In this document: positions 50,778 through 60,689 of the stretch, in pieces
Layout of the letters: each line of letters opens with the position of its first letter
Numbering within the stretch: position 1 is the first letter of the stretch
NCBI GenBank assembly: GCA_009777175.1
Contig: WRMI01000007.1
Span: forward strand, 1-64,000
Reading direction: 5' to 3'
DNA length: 64,000 nucleotides
Source: Marinilabiliaceae bacterium
GTDB taxonomy: Bacteria > Bacteroidota > Bacteroidia > Bacteroidales > Marinilabiliaceae
Translations under genes and position numbers: made by a program
The notes under the pieces: model-generated
What the model saw: the letters and a program-made list of their open reading frames with translations, nothing else
Database searches by the model: none
What the model was told of the DNA's origin: nothing

Positions 50778-50876
50778 ATGGTTAGTGGTTCGTGATTAGT
50801 GGTTAGCGGTTAGTGGTTAGCGGTTAGTGGTTAGCGGTTAGTGGTTAGCGGTTAGTGGTTAGTGGTTAGTGATTAT
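50778..50876 (+). repeat. heptamer array (GGTTAGT/GGTTAGC) after the nucleoside phosphorylase gene
   Basis: ggttagt ggttcgt gattagt ggttagc ggttagt ... Confidence 0.93.
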
Positions 50877-50937
50877 TAACTCATTTATTCATAAAAAACT
50901 AAAAACGTATTTACTTATTTCACTCATTCACTGAAAA

Positions 50938-51116
50938 CTGGCTACTGACTACTGACTACCGACTACCGACTACTGACTACTAACTACTGACTACTAACTA
51001 CTGACTACTAACTACTGACTACTAACTACTGAATACTAACTACTGAATACTAACTACTGAATACTAACTACTGAATACTAACTACTGAATACTAACTACT
51101 CACTACTAAATACTAA
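50938..51116 (+). repeat. heptamer array (CTACTGA/CTACTAA) ending 3 nt before the next start codon
   Basis: ctactga ctactga ctaccga ... ctactaa ctactga atactaa ... actaaaaaATG. Confidence 0.93.
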
Positions 51117-51119
51117 AAA

Positions 51120-51998
51120 ATGGATAAGTTACACGCATTGATTTCGTTACTTGACGACCCTGATGAAATTATTTTTTTGTCGGTTGAAAAAGAATTGCTG
51201 AATCTAAACGTTGAAATTGTTCCCGAATTAGAAAAAGTTAGAAATAATACACAAGATGTTGATTATCAATTACGTTTAGAAAAATTAATCAGTTCGTTAT
51301 TATTTGAAGATATTAAAAAAAGGTTCAAAGAGTGGATTGAATCACCAACAGAAAAACTTCTTTATGGTGCTTATTTGGTTTCACGATTTCAATATCCTAA
51401 TCTCGTTTATGAAAATATTCTTGAAAAAATAAACAAAATACGTAAAGATATTTGGTTAGAACTTAATAACAATTTGACGGCTTTAGAAAAAATTCGAATA
51501 ATAAACTATTTTTTGTTTGATGTACATGGATTTTCGAGAAATAATAGTAATTTTACGGCACCTCAAAATTCTTACATCAATGATGTCCTTGAAACACGTC
51601 AAGGAAATCCGTTGTCTCTGTCGATTATTTATGCCGTTATAGCACAAAGTCTCGGTTTGCCGGTTTACGGAGTCAATTTGCCCAAAAACTTCGTTTTGGC
51701 ATACTTGGACGAAAAAGAAGTAACTCCCCTATTAAACACAGAATCAGAAGTTTCAGTACTTTTTTATATCAATCCTGTTAACCGAGGTGCTGTTTTCGGA
51801 CGAAATGATATACTCTTTTTTATTCACCGACAAAATCTGGAACCAAGACTCTCTTATTTTATGCCATGTAAGAATCAAGATATTGTATTGAGGATGTTGA
51901 ACAATTTGCAATATTCCTATTCTGATTTAGGGAATAAAGAAAAATCAAAACAAATCAGAGAATTGATGTCTCTTTTTCAAGGTAATAAAGAGGTTTAA
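51120..51998 (+). CDS. transglutaminase-like / SirB1-type protein
   Basis: NYFLFDVHGFSRNN...YINDVLETRQGNPLSLSIIYAVIAQSLGLPVYGVNLPKNFVLAYLD. Confidence 0.75.
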   Translation: MDKLHALISLLDDPDEIIFLSVEKELLNLNVEIVPELEKVRNNTQDVDYQLRLEKLISSLLFEDIKKRFKEWIESPTEKLLYGAYLVSRFQYPNLVYENILEKINKIRKDIWLELNNNLTALEKIRIINYFLFDVHGFSRNNSNFTAPQNSYINDVLETRQGNPLSLSIIYAVIAQSLGLPVYGVNLPKNFVLAYLDEKEVTPLLNTESEVSVLFYINPVNRGAVFGRNDILFFIHRQNLEPRLSYFMPCKNQDIVLRMLNNLQYSYSDLGNKEKSKQIRELMSLFQGNKEV

Positions 51999-52084
51999 AT
52001 TTAATCGGCAAATTTCTGAAATAAATGCTTTTAATCAAGTATCTGCCTATTGATTCTTCTGCCATTTCGCTGATAATAATTTTT

Positions 52085-52330
52085 TTAGAAGCCATATTTG
52101 TGTGAAATATTATCAAATACTTCTCCTACTGAGTGCCCATTGTCAAATTCTTTTCGTTCTTCGGGTGTAAATCCCCACTGGATTCTCGGTTTTTCGATAA
52201 TTCCTGCCGTAATAAGCCTTTGTTGTTCGAGTTTGCGTTGCAGCAAGGTTTCATAAGTCAAAACGTCTTCTTCCTGTATCGGATTTGGAGTTGGACGAAA
52301 ACTTTTTTTCCTTTCTAGTACTGCTTCCAT
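52085..52330 (-). CDS. small antitoxin-like protein
   Basis: 81 aa; ATG of an eroded downstream ORF overlaps its stop. Confidence 0.45.
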   Translation of the reverse strand: MEAVLERKKSFRPTPNPIQEEDVLTYETLLQRKLEQQRLITAGIIEKPRIQWGFTPEERKEFDNGHSVGEVFDNISHKYGF

Positions 52331-52592
52331 ATTTCTTTATTTATATACATTTAATACCCTAATAATTTTAAAAATTCAATCAATTGATGCCACTTTTCGT
52401 AGGCAGTACAATAGCACCACTTTCATTATCTTAATATATCAGCTTGCATTATTCATAAGAAATGAAAATATTTTTTAACCACAGAGGGACACAAAAATAA
52501 CTGAAAACTGAAAACTATTAATGCGTTCTCAACTTTGCGACTTTGCGTTAAAAATAAGAAACATTATGAATAATGTAGATTAGCAACGACAT

Positions 52593-54227
52593 TTATTCTA
52601 ATCCCAACACCTTTAGTCCCTGATTAAACCTAATATCGATAGGTATTCCTGCACTATTTATTTTATCAAGGTCGGCTTGCAATGTTTGAGTAATTCCGCC
52701 ATTTTTTTCTCGGTATTGTTGTGCGAACTCAAAATTGCCATCTCCTTGTGTTTTGAGTATTAATTCTGCCCAAGTGTTGATTGATTCTTTTGCTTTTTCA
52801 AAATCAATATGATATAAGCCATCTTCGTTGCGGTTGAATGCAGCAACTTGCTCCATATAATTGTAACACATCATATTTGCTTTACCGTGCGAACTTGATG
52901 CGCCAAAACGTACTGAGCGCACTATTCCTGCAATGTACGTTACAATTGCATCTTCAACAGTAATATTAGTTATTTCCCCTTTTTCTATTAGGTTACAAAC
53001 CATAAAAAGTCCTAAAATATCTGCTTTTGCTTCCTCCCATGATGTTCTTTCGTTTTTGAGTGCTTCGTCAACGCCGCCTTTTCCGTTGATAGTTTCTTTG
53101 ATGCCCAAACCGTGCGCTACTTCGTGAAATGTAACATTCCAAAAGAATGCGTCAAATTTTAGATTGTTATGCAAAGTTGGTTCTAAAATTAGTTTACCGA
53201 TTGGCAACAAAATATGGTTAAATTTTGCTTCCATACTGTTTCTTAATTGTAGTCTACGTGTACCTTTCAGTTCATGAACTCTGTAATCGTTAGGAAGATT
53301 AATTGCAATGGTTTTACTTCCTGCATTGCAGTCACCGGCGTAATATACTGCTTGGTATACATTCAAATCTGACTCAGTACCGGGAACGAACGTTTTATAT
53401 TCAGGTTCGCAGGGCAATTCGGTTTGAAGTTCAGGCAACATTGCTACAAATTTTGCTAACTCGGCACTCCTTGCATTGTCTTTCAGTAAAATAAAGGCTT
53501 CGTAGGAGGCTTTCATTTCATTAAAATTGTCGTCATAATTTTCAATTGGACCAACAACAAAATCAATGTTGCTATCTTTCATGTCCATCCAAGCCATGTC
53601 GCTCGCAAAGTAATCGTCTGTTTCGAATGCTTTTTTTCGCTCGATTAAATAATTTTTTAATCCTTCGTCTTCGGCGAGTTCAATTGCTTTTTCCAACAAA
53701 TTGCATACTTTATCAATTTCGGTTTTGTATTCGTCTCTATACCATACCGTTATAAGATTTTCATCTTCATCTCTGCGGAGTACAGTATATAAACTGTTTT
53801 TGTCGGGGTTGTCGAAAACGTCAAATTCTTCTCTTGTGATGTAAAGAGGATAGTACTGCGCTTCGTCGGGTTTCATACCGTATCCGTTTACGAAAGGTTT
53901 ATTGTCGTTCAACCGTTCCCACGGACCGTAATTAATTTTCACGAACTCTTTTGTCCATTTGTCTTGAATGGTATCGAGTTCGGTTTTGTCGCCAAATGTC
54001 TGTTTCCAGAACAAATCGTCCATAATATTTGCTATTTCAATAAGAATTGGAAGCATGGCTTTTTCTTTGTCAGTCAGCGTTCCAACTAAATCAGAACTCA
54101 AATCGATAATAACAAATTCTTCAGTTTTTCTTTGCATTTCAGAAATTTCTGTAGTTTTTGGTTTGCAAGATGCTAATCCAAATATGATAGCAACTGCCGT
54201 AATGAACACTAATAATCTATTTTTCAT
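52593..54227 (-). CDS. lipoprotein zinc metallopeptidase, M49/dipeptidyl-peptidase III-like
   Basis: FGLASC lipobox, WNVTFHEVAHGLG (HExxH) and SWEEAKADILGLFMV. Confidence 0.75.
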   Translation of the reverse strand: MKNRLLVFITAVAIIFGLASCKPKTTEISEMQRKTEEFVIIDLSSDLVGTLTDKEKAMLPILIEIANIMDDLFWKQTFGDKTELDTIQDKWTKEFVKINYGPWERLNDNKPFVNGYGMKPDEAQYYPLYITREEFDVFDNPDKNSLYTVLRRDEDENLITVWYRDEYKTEIDKVCNLLEKAIELAEDEGLKNYLIERKKAFETDDYFASDMAWMDMKDSNIDFVVGPIENYDDNFNEMKASYEAFILLKDNARSAELAKFVAMLPELQTELPCEPEYKTFVPGTESDLNVYQAVYYAGDCNAGSKTIAINLPNDYRVHELKGTRRLQLRNSMEAKFNHILLPIGKLILEPTLHNNLKFDAFFWNVTFHEVAHGLGIKETINGKGGVDEALKNERTSWEEAKADILGLFMVCNLIEKGEITNITVEDAIVTYIAGIVRSVRFGASSSHGKANMMCYNYMEQVAAFNRNEDGLYHIDFEKAKESINTWAELILKTQGDGNFEFAQQYREKNGGITQTLQADLDKINSAGIPIDIRFNQGLKVLGLE

Positions 54228-54339
54228 AGTGATACAAATTGGTTTTTAGTGGACTTCTAAATTATTTTTTACTTATTCTACGACTTTTACAGGCAGTCGA
54301 AGTCCTGAAAACTATCTTTCAAAGCCGTAAAATTTTTTG

Positions 54340-54347
54340 CAAAGATA
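54340..54347 (-). promoter_or_regulatory. -7 element (TATCTTTG) for the M49-like gene
   Basis: reverse complement of caaagata. Confidence 0.5.
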
Positions 54348-54433
54348 CAACCATTTTTCGAATAAAACCATAACTTTTTCAAAAATTTTTTACCAAAAAA
54401 TATTCAAATTATATTTTTCTTGTTCATTTTTTA

Positions 54434-54441
54434 TATTTTTG
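54434..54441 (+). promoter_or_regulatory. -7 element (TATTTTTG) for topA
   Basis: 44 nt upstream of ATG 54485. Confidence 0.55.
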
Positions 54442-54484
54442 CCGCCGATTTTTTTCTTTTTTTTAGTAATAAAATAGATCAATA

Positions 54485-56911
54485 ATGGCAAAAAAACCAA
54501 ATGAATCTTCACAAAATTTAGTAATTGTAGAATCACCTGCAAAAGCAAAAACTATTGAAAAATTTTTGGGATCTGAATATCTTGTCAAATCGAGTTTAGG
54601 TCATGTTCGCGATTTGGAAAAAAAGGGTTTCGGAATAGATATGAAAAACAATTACACGCCGCTATATGTCGTATTGCCCGAAAAATCTAATGTAATAAAA
54701 GATTTAAAACAATTTTCAAAAAAAGCGGATACGGTATGGTTAGCCTCCGACGAAGACCGAGAGGGAGAATCCATTGCTTGGCATCTTTCTGAGGTACTTG
54801 GGCTTGACATGAAAAAAACTAAACGCATTGTTTTTCACGAAATAACAAAAGAGGCGATTCTTAAAGCGATACAAAATCCACGACAAATAAACATCGACCT
54901 TGTTGATGCGCAGCAAGCAAGACGCGTATTAGACAGATTGGTCGGATATGAACTTTCACCCGTACTTTGGAAAAAAGTTAAACCCGCACTATCAGCAGGA
55001 AGAGTACAATCGGTAGCGGTTAGATTAATTGTCGAAAAAGAACGAGAAATTTACGCTTTTGACTCAGAATCTTCTTTTAAAACTAATGCAATTTTCATTG
55101 TCGAAAATATAAAAGATAAGGCAAATTCTTTGAAAGCAGAACTTAATTATCGTTTCAAAACTTCGAAAGAGGTACTTGCATTTTTACAGTCATGCACTAA
55201 AGCAGATTTTAAAGTAGAGAATATTGTAAAAAAACCATATACAAAAACGCCGGCTGCTCCGTTCACAACATCTACATTGCAACAAGAAGCATCCCGAAAA
55301 TTAGGTTTTTCTGTTTCACAAACAATGTCTGTTGCACAAAAATTGTACGAATCGGGAAAAATTACTTATATGCGTACCGATTCTGTAAACCTTGCCGATA
55401 GTGCTATCGGTCAGGCTGTTAATCAAATTAAGAACGAAATGGGAGACAAATATGTTAAAGTTAGAAAATATAAAACTACCAGCAAAGGCGCACAGGAAGC
55501 GCACGAAGCAATTCGCCCAACAAATTTGAACAACCCAAAAATTTCTGGAACTAACACCGAGCAAAGACTTTACGATTTAATTTACAAAAGAACATTAGCC
55601 TCACAAATGGCGGATGCATTGATAGAAAAAACCACTGTAACTATTAATATTAGTAATTCCGACAAAAAATTCATCGCAACAGGTGAAGTAATAAAATTTG
55701 ACGGCTTTTTGAGAGTATATTCTGAATCTACTGACGTTGAAAAAGAAGATGACGATGCGGTTAGCCTTTTACCGCCTGTCAAAGAGAACGACAAACTTGG
55801 ATTAGATATTATGGAATCAAGAGAACGTTGGAACCAAAAACCATGGCGATATTCAGAAGCAAGTCTTGTCAGAAAGTTAGAAGAGTTAGGCATTGGAAGA
55901 CCATCAACTTATGCACCTACTATCAGTACAATCCAGCAACGAGGATACGTAATAAAAACCGATAGAGCTGGTACGCCAAGAAAATATCAATACTTAAAGT
56001 TACAAAAAGGAAAAATTACGCAAGAAGAAAAATCTGAAATCACAGGTGCCGAACGTTCAAAATTGTTCCCCGAAGATATTGGTATGGTGGTAAATGACTT
56101 TTTAGTTCAACATTTTCCTGACGTTGTTAGTTATGATTTTACGGCAAATGTAGAAAAAGAATTTGACGACATCGCAGATGGAAAACTTAATTGGCAAAAG
56201 TCCATCGATAGATTTTATGTTCCATTTCACAAACATGTTGAAAAAATTATTGAAACATCTGATAGAAATACCGGCGAGCGACTTCTCGGAAATGACCCCA
56301 AAACAGGAAAACCTGTTATTGTACGAATTGGACGTTTCGGACCCATGGCACAAATAGGAAAATCCTCCGACAACGAAAAAGAAAAACCGGCATTCGCATC
56401 TCTCGCAAAAGACCAACACTTAGAAACAATTACTTTAGAAGAAGCATTGAAACTTTTTCAATTACCCAGAGAAGTGGGCATGTATGAAAATAAAAAAGTT
56501 GTCGTGGGAATTGGACGTTTCGGACCTTATGTCAGGCATGACCAAAAATTTGCCTCTTTAAAGAAAGGAATTGACGACCCGTTAGAAATCACTTTAGAAA
56601 GAGCTATCGAATTAATCGAAGAAAAAAATGAAAAAGACAATAAAAAGATAATTAAAACGTTTAACGAAATGTCGGAATTGACAATTTTGTCAGGAAAATA
56701 CGGACCTTACGTTAGTTTCAAAGGGAATAATTTCACTGTTCCTAAGTCGCAAAATCCCAGTATGTTGTCCTTAGAAGATGCCTTAAAAATTGTTAGTGAA
56801 GGAGAAAAAAAGAAAGCAAGTAAATCAAAAATTGAAAAAGTTTCGGCAACAGTAAAAAAATCTGAACCGAAGAAAAAAGTTGTAGTTAGAAAAAAAACTA
56901 CGAAAAAATAA
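54485..56911 (+). CDS. topA: DNA topoisomerase I
   Basis: LVIVESPAKAKTIEKFLG, ASDEDREGESIAWHL, GKITYMRTDSVNL. Confidence 0.98.
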   Translation: MAKKPNESSQNLVIVESPAKAKTIEKFLGSEYLVKSSLGHVRDLEKKGFGIDMKNNYTPLYVVLPEKSNVIKDLKQFSKKADTVWLASDEDREGESIAWHLSEVLGLDMKKTKRIVFHEITKEAILKAIQNPRQINIDLVDAQQARRVLDRLVGYELSPVLWKKVKPALSAGRVQSVAVRLIVEKEREIYAFDSESSFKTNAIFIVENIKDKANSLKAELNYRFKTSKEVLAFLQSCTKADFKVENIVKKPYTKTPAAPFTTSTLQQEASRKLGFSVSQTMSVAQKLYESGKITYMRTDSVNLADSAIGQAVNQIKNEMGDKYVKVRKYKTTSKGAQEAHEAIRPTNLNNPKISGTNTEQRLYDLIYKRTLASQMADALIEKTTVTINISNSDKKFIATGEVIKFDGFLRVYSESTDVEKEDDDAVSLLPPVKENDKLGLDIMESRERWNQKPWRYSEASLVRKLEELGIGRPSTYAPTISTIQQRGYVIKTDRAGTPRKYQYLKLQKGKITQEEKSEITGAERSKLFPEDIGMVVNDFLVQHFPDVVSYDFTANVEKEFDDIADGKLNWQKSIDRFYVPFHKHVEKIIETSDRNTGERLLGNDPKTGKPVIVRIGRFGPMAQIGKSSDNEKEKPAFASLAKDQHLETITLEEALKLFQLPREVGMYENKKVVVGIGRFGPYVRHDQKFASLKKGIDDPLEITLERAIELIEEKNEKDNKKIIKTFNEMSELTILSGKYGPYVSFKGNNFTVPKSQNPSMLSLEDALKIVSEGEKKKASKSKIEKVSATVKKSEPKKKVVVRKKTTKK

Positions 56912-56923
56912 TAAAGTAAAATA

Positions 56924-59035
56924 TTGAGAGATTTAGAATATTATTTAGATCCCGTCCCGCATAAGTGGAACACTATTAGCGGCATACCTCATGCGGAATC
57001 GCTATGTGGAAACACTTCATTTTTTGAGGGTGACCCTAAGTTATTTACTGACTTGGAAAATTCTACTATTCTAATTGGCGTTCCCGAAGCGGGAAATTCT
57101 CAAGATAACAAGAACAGTTCAAAATCGCCTAATATAATAAGGAATCAATTATACGGTTTACGCGGATTTATCGGGCTTAAAATGTTCGATGTAGGTAATA
57201 TTAAAGGTCAAACGGTCAAAGATAGATATGAAGCGCTGAAAGAAGTTACAGAAAGATTTTTGAAAAAAAACAACACCCTGATAATTGTTGGCGGAACACA
57301 GGATTTAACCGTTCCTGCTTACGAAGCTCTATCAAACATCAGAAAAAGTATAATTATTTCCGTAATAGACGCAATGATTGATATAGACGTTACAGGCAAA
57401 GATTTTTCATCGCGAGCATGGGTCAATAAAATATTAGACCATAATAATAAGGAATCACTCGAAGATTTAATATTTTTGGGAACACATAGTTATTTGTTGT
57501 CCGAAAGCATTGTAAAAGCAATAAAATCAAACTATTACGATATACAGTTATTGTCCGAAATCAGAGGTATTGATTTGAACAAAACAGAGGTATCAATACG
57601 GGATTCCGATATATTCAGTTTCGATTTTCGTTCTATTATTGGAAAAGATGCATTTGCACCAAACATTGCTTCACCTCATGGCATCGAGCCTTATGAAGCC
57701 TGTAAACTTTGCAGATATGCGGGTTTAAGCGACAATTTGTCCATTATAGGAATTTTTGAGGTAACTGCAGAAACAGGAAAAAATAAATATAATAATCCTG
57801 CTTTAGCAGCGCACATGATTTGGCATTTTATTGATGGAATGCGCGGCAGAAGCGCTGATTTCCCCGACCCCGAACATAAGCGTTATAAAAATTACATTGT
57901 CTATTTGGATGCCGCCGAAAAAGAGATTCGTTTTTATAATAACGAAGCAAACGGAAGATGGTGGATGGAAGTACCAAGCGAAAATAATAACAAAAAAATA
58001 TTTTCTTGCACACAAGACGAATATTTGAAAGCAAAAAATAATGAGTTTCCTGATAAATGGTGGCGTTTATTTATGAAAAATAGTGCCGTTGTTTTGCTTA
58101 TTTTGGTATTATTCTGTTTAAAATCAGTAAGTTTACACGCACAGTTTGATTCACAACATAGCCAATATATGTTTTTTCCTACTCTTTATAATCCCGGACA
58201 TGCGGGTATGAGTGGACAAATAAGCACTTTTGTAGTAGAAAGGCATCAATATATAGGTTTCGAAGGTTATCCAAAACTAACGGCAGTAAGCATTGATATG
58301 CCAATTCATATATCGGGTAATCCGGGTGGTGCTGGGCTTATGTTCGTAAATGATAGAATTGGATTTTATAGCAATTTATTTATTCAAGGTTTAGTTTCTC
58401 AAAGATATGATTTATGGGACGGCAAAATTAGCGTTGGCGCAAATCTCGGAATTATTAACGTAGCGTTAGATGGCACACGACTAACTACTGCGCCAACGGG
58501 TGGCGGCGATTATCATTTTGAAACAGACCCTCTCGTTCCAAATACAGAAGTATCGGGAATAGGTGTAGATTTGGGATTAGGCGCTTTTTACAGAACAGAA
58601 AAATATTTTGCAGGAATTTCTTTTTTACATCTTTTTAGACCATCGCCAAACTTTAAAGATGAATTTAACATTTATATTCCGAGAACAACCTATATAACAG
58701 CCGGTTATAATTACTCTTTATGGGAGTTTCCAATAGTACTTAAACCATCTTTTATGGTAAAAAAATCGGAAGCAATTTGGCAGTTTGAGATAAACATGTT
58801 ACTTTTGTATAAAGGAAGATTTTGGGGCGGAGTAACCTATCGTTATCAAGATGCAGTTGCGTTGCTTTTGGGGATAGAACTTAATAACGGAATAAAAGTT
58901 GGATATAGTTTCGATATTCCAACTTCGGTTGTCGCTTTGAGAGCAAGTGGAACACACGAAGTTTATATTGGCTATCTATTTGATATTGACTTTGGTAAGA
59001 AAAATAAAAGATATAAATCAGTAAGATATCCTTGA
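56924..59035 (+). CDS. fused ORF: degenerate arginase/formimidoylglutamase-like domain + PorP/SprF T9SS membrane protein
   Basis: TTG start; GGTQDLTVPAYEAL, DAMIDIDVTG, FDFRSIIGKDAFAPN; then in-frame MKNSAVVLLILVLFCLKSVSLHAQFDSQHSQYMFFPTLYNPGHAGMSGQ (ATG 58073). Confidence 0.85.
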   Translation: MRDLEYYLDPVPHKWNTISGIPHAESLCGNTSFFEGDPKLFTDLENSTILIGVPEAGNSQDNKNSSKSPNIIRNQLYGLRGFIGLKMFDVGNIKGQTVKDRYEALKEVTERFLKKNNTLIIVGGTQDLTVPAYEALSNIRKSIIISVIDAMIDIDVTGKDFSSRAWVNKILDHNNKESLEDLIFLGTHSYLLSESIVKAIKSNYYDIQLLSEIRGIDLNKTEVSIRDSDIFSFDFRSIIGKDAFAPNIASPHGIEPYEACKLCRYAGLSDNLSIIGIFEVTAETGKNKYNNPALAAHMIWHFIDGMRGRSADFPDPEHKRYKNYIVYLDAAEKEIRFYNNEANGRWWMEVPSENNNKKIFSCTQDEYLKAKNNEFPDKWWRLFMKNSAVVLLILVLFCLKSVSLHAQFDSQHSQYMFFPTLYNPGHAGMSGQISTFVVERHQYIGFEGYPKLTAVSIDMPIHISGNPGGAGLMFVNDRIGFYSNLFIQGLVSQRYDLWDGKISVGANLGIINVALDGTRLTTAPTGGGDYHFETDPLVPNTEVSGIGVDLGLGAFYRTEKYFAGISFLHLFRPSPNFKDEFNIYIPRTTYITAGYNYSLWEFPIVLKPSFMVKKSEAIWQFEINMLLLYKGRFWGGVTYRYQDAVALLLGIELNNGIKVGYSFDIPTSVVALRASGTHEVYIGYLFDIDFGKKNKRYKSVRYP

Positions 59036-59063
59036 AAAAAAATTGAAAAAAAATACAAAAAAA

Positions 59064-59273
59064 TTGAAAAAAATGCAACAAATTAAAATTTATTTCGTTA
59101 AAGTACCCATGAAAAAAAGTTGAAAAGATAAAAAAATTTGAAAAAAATGTAACAAAATAAAATTTATTTCGTTAAAATACGCATGAAAAAAATTGAAAAA
59201 GTAAAAAAAAATTGAAAAAAAATAAAAAAATTGTAACTAATTAAAATAAATATCGTATAATTGCATCCGAAAA
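59064..59273 (+). repeat. three direct repeats of an AT-rich promoter-like block upstream of gldK
   Basis: ttgaaaaaaatgcaacaaattaaaatttatttcgttaaagtacccat / ttgaaaaaaatgtaacaaaataaaatttatttcgttaaaatacgcat / ...attgtaactaattaaaataaatatcgtataattgcatcc. Confidence 0.75.
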
Positions 59274-59321
59274 GGGACGATTTATATTATGTAATAAACT
59301 GATTAAGAATAACATATAACA

Positions 59322-60650
59322 ATGAAAAGAACAATTTTAGTAGGTTCCATTTTCCTCGCAGTTTTGAGTGGATGTGGAAAATCCGGTAACGGAGAACTTG
59401 TAGGTGTCGGGCGTGGCGCAGCATTTCATGAGCCCGAACCTTATGGAATGGTCTTTATTGAACAAGGTAGTTTCCTAATGGGAACTAACGACCAAGATGT
59501 AACTCAAGCAATGAATACCCAGACCAGAACCGTGTCATTAACATCGTTCTACATGGATGACACCGAAATAACAAATAGCGAATACAGGCAATTTGTTAAT
59601 TGGGTGCGCGATTCCATTGCTCGACGTATGCTGGGAGAGCAAATCGATGAATTCCTAATTGCCGAAGATAGATTTGGTAATGAAATCAATCCTCCATTTC
59701 TAAATTGGAAACCCAAAATTATGTGGAACAGAGACGAACATGCAGAAATACTTGAAGAACTTTATCTCCCCGAGCATGAAAGATTTTATAGGCGAAAAGA
59801 AATTGATACCCGAAAGCTCATTTATGAATATGAATGGGTAGATTTACAACAAGCTGCGTTAAAAACAAACAGGTATAATTTCGAGACAAACTCCTACGAA
59901 GGAGAAGCCTATAATGCAAAAGGAGAATCACAACCCATACGGGACAGGTCGGCATTTATTATGAAAGACCGCGTTCCCGCATACCCCGACACTTTGGTAT
60001 GGATTGCTGACTTTACCTATTCTTACAACGAACCCCAAGCAGAGATGTATTTTTGGCATCCGGGTTATGACGAGTATCCCGTTGTAGGAGTTAATTGGAA
60101 ACAGGCTACCGCATTCTGTGTTTGGCGGTCAGAACTTTTGAATAACTATTTGACCCAAAAAAGACAACCTGTTGTTCATGTTTACCGTCTTCCAAGCGAA
60201 GCCGAATGGGAATATGCCGCTCGCGGACGCCTCAAAAGCAATATGTATCCTTGGGGAGGCGTTTATACGAGAAACAACGAAGGCTGTTTTTTAGCAAACT
60301 TTAAACCTTTAAGGGGTAGGTATGGTGATGACGGCGGTATGTACACGATGCCCGTTGCATCTTTTGCGCCAAATGATTTCCACTTGTACGATATGGCTGG
60401 AAACGTTGCCGAATGGACATCAAGCGCATTTGACGAAACAGCATATAGTTTTATGCACGATTTAAGACCTGATTATAAGTATAATGCACTCCCCGATGAC
60501 CCCGTTGTCTTAAAACGTAAAGTAATTAGAGGCGGCTCATGGAAAGATGTAGGTCTTTTCTTGCAGAACGCAACAAGAACGTATGAATATCAGGATACAG
60601 CAAAAACATATATAGGATTTCGCTGCGTAAGAGATATACTCGGCGATTAA
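59322..60650 (+). CDS. gldK: T9SS lipoprotein GldK/PorK
   Basis: lipobox LSGC; FGE-sulfatase-like fold motifs; followed by gldL. Confidence 0.95.
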   Translation: MKRTILVGSIFLAVLSGCGKSGNGELVGVGRGAAFHEPEPYGMVFIEQGSFLMGTNDQDVTQAMNTQTRTVSLTSFYMDDTEITNSEYRQFVNWVRDSIARRMLGEQIDEFLIAEDRFGNEINPPFLNWKPKIMWNRDEHAEILEELYLPEHERFYRRKEIDTRKLIYEYEWVDLQQAALKTNRYNFETNSYEGEAYNAKGESQPIRDRSAFIMKDRVPAYPDTLVWIADFTYSYNEPQAEMYFWHPGYDEYPVVGVNWKQATAFCVWRSELLNNYLTQKRQPVVHVYRLPSEAEWEYAARGRLKSNMYPWGGVYTRNNEGCFLANFKPLRGRYGDDGGMYTMPVASFAPNDFHLYDMAGNVAEWTSSAFDETAYSFMHDLRPDYKYNALPDDPVVLKRKVIRGGSWKDVGLFLQNATRTYEYQDTAKTYIGFRCVRDILGD

Positions 60651-60689
60651 AATAAAATAAGTAACTAATAATTTAAATAGATAACAAGC

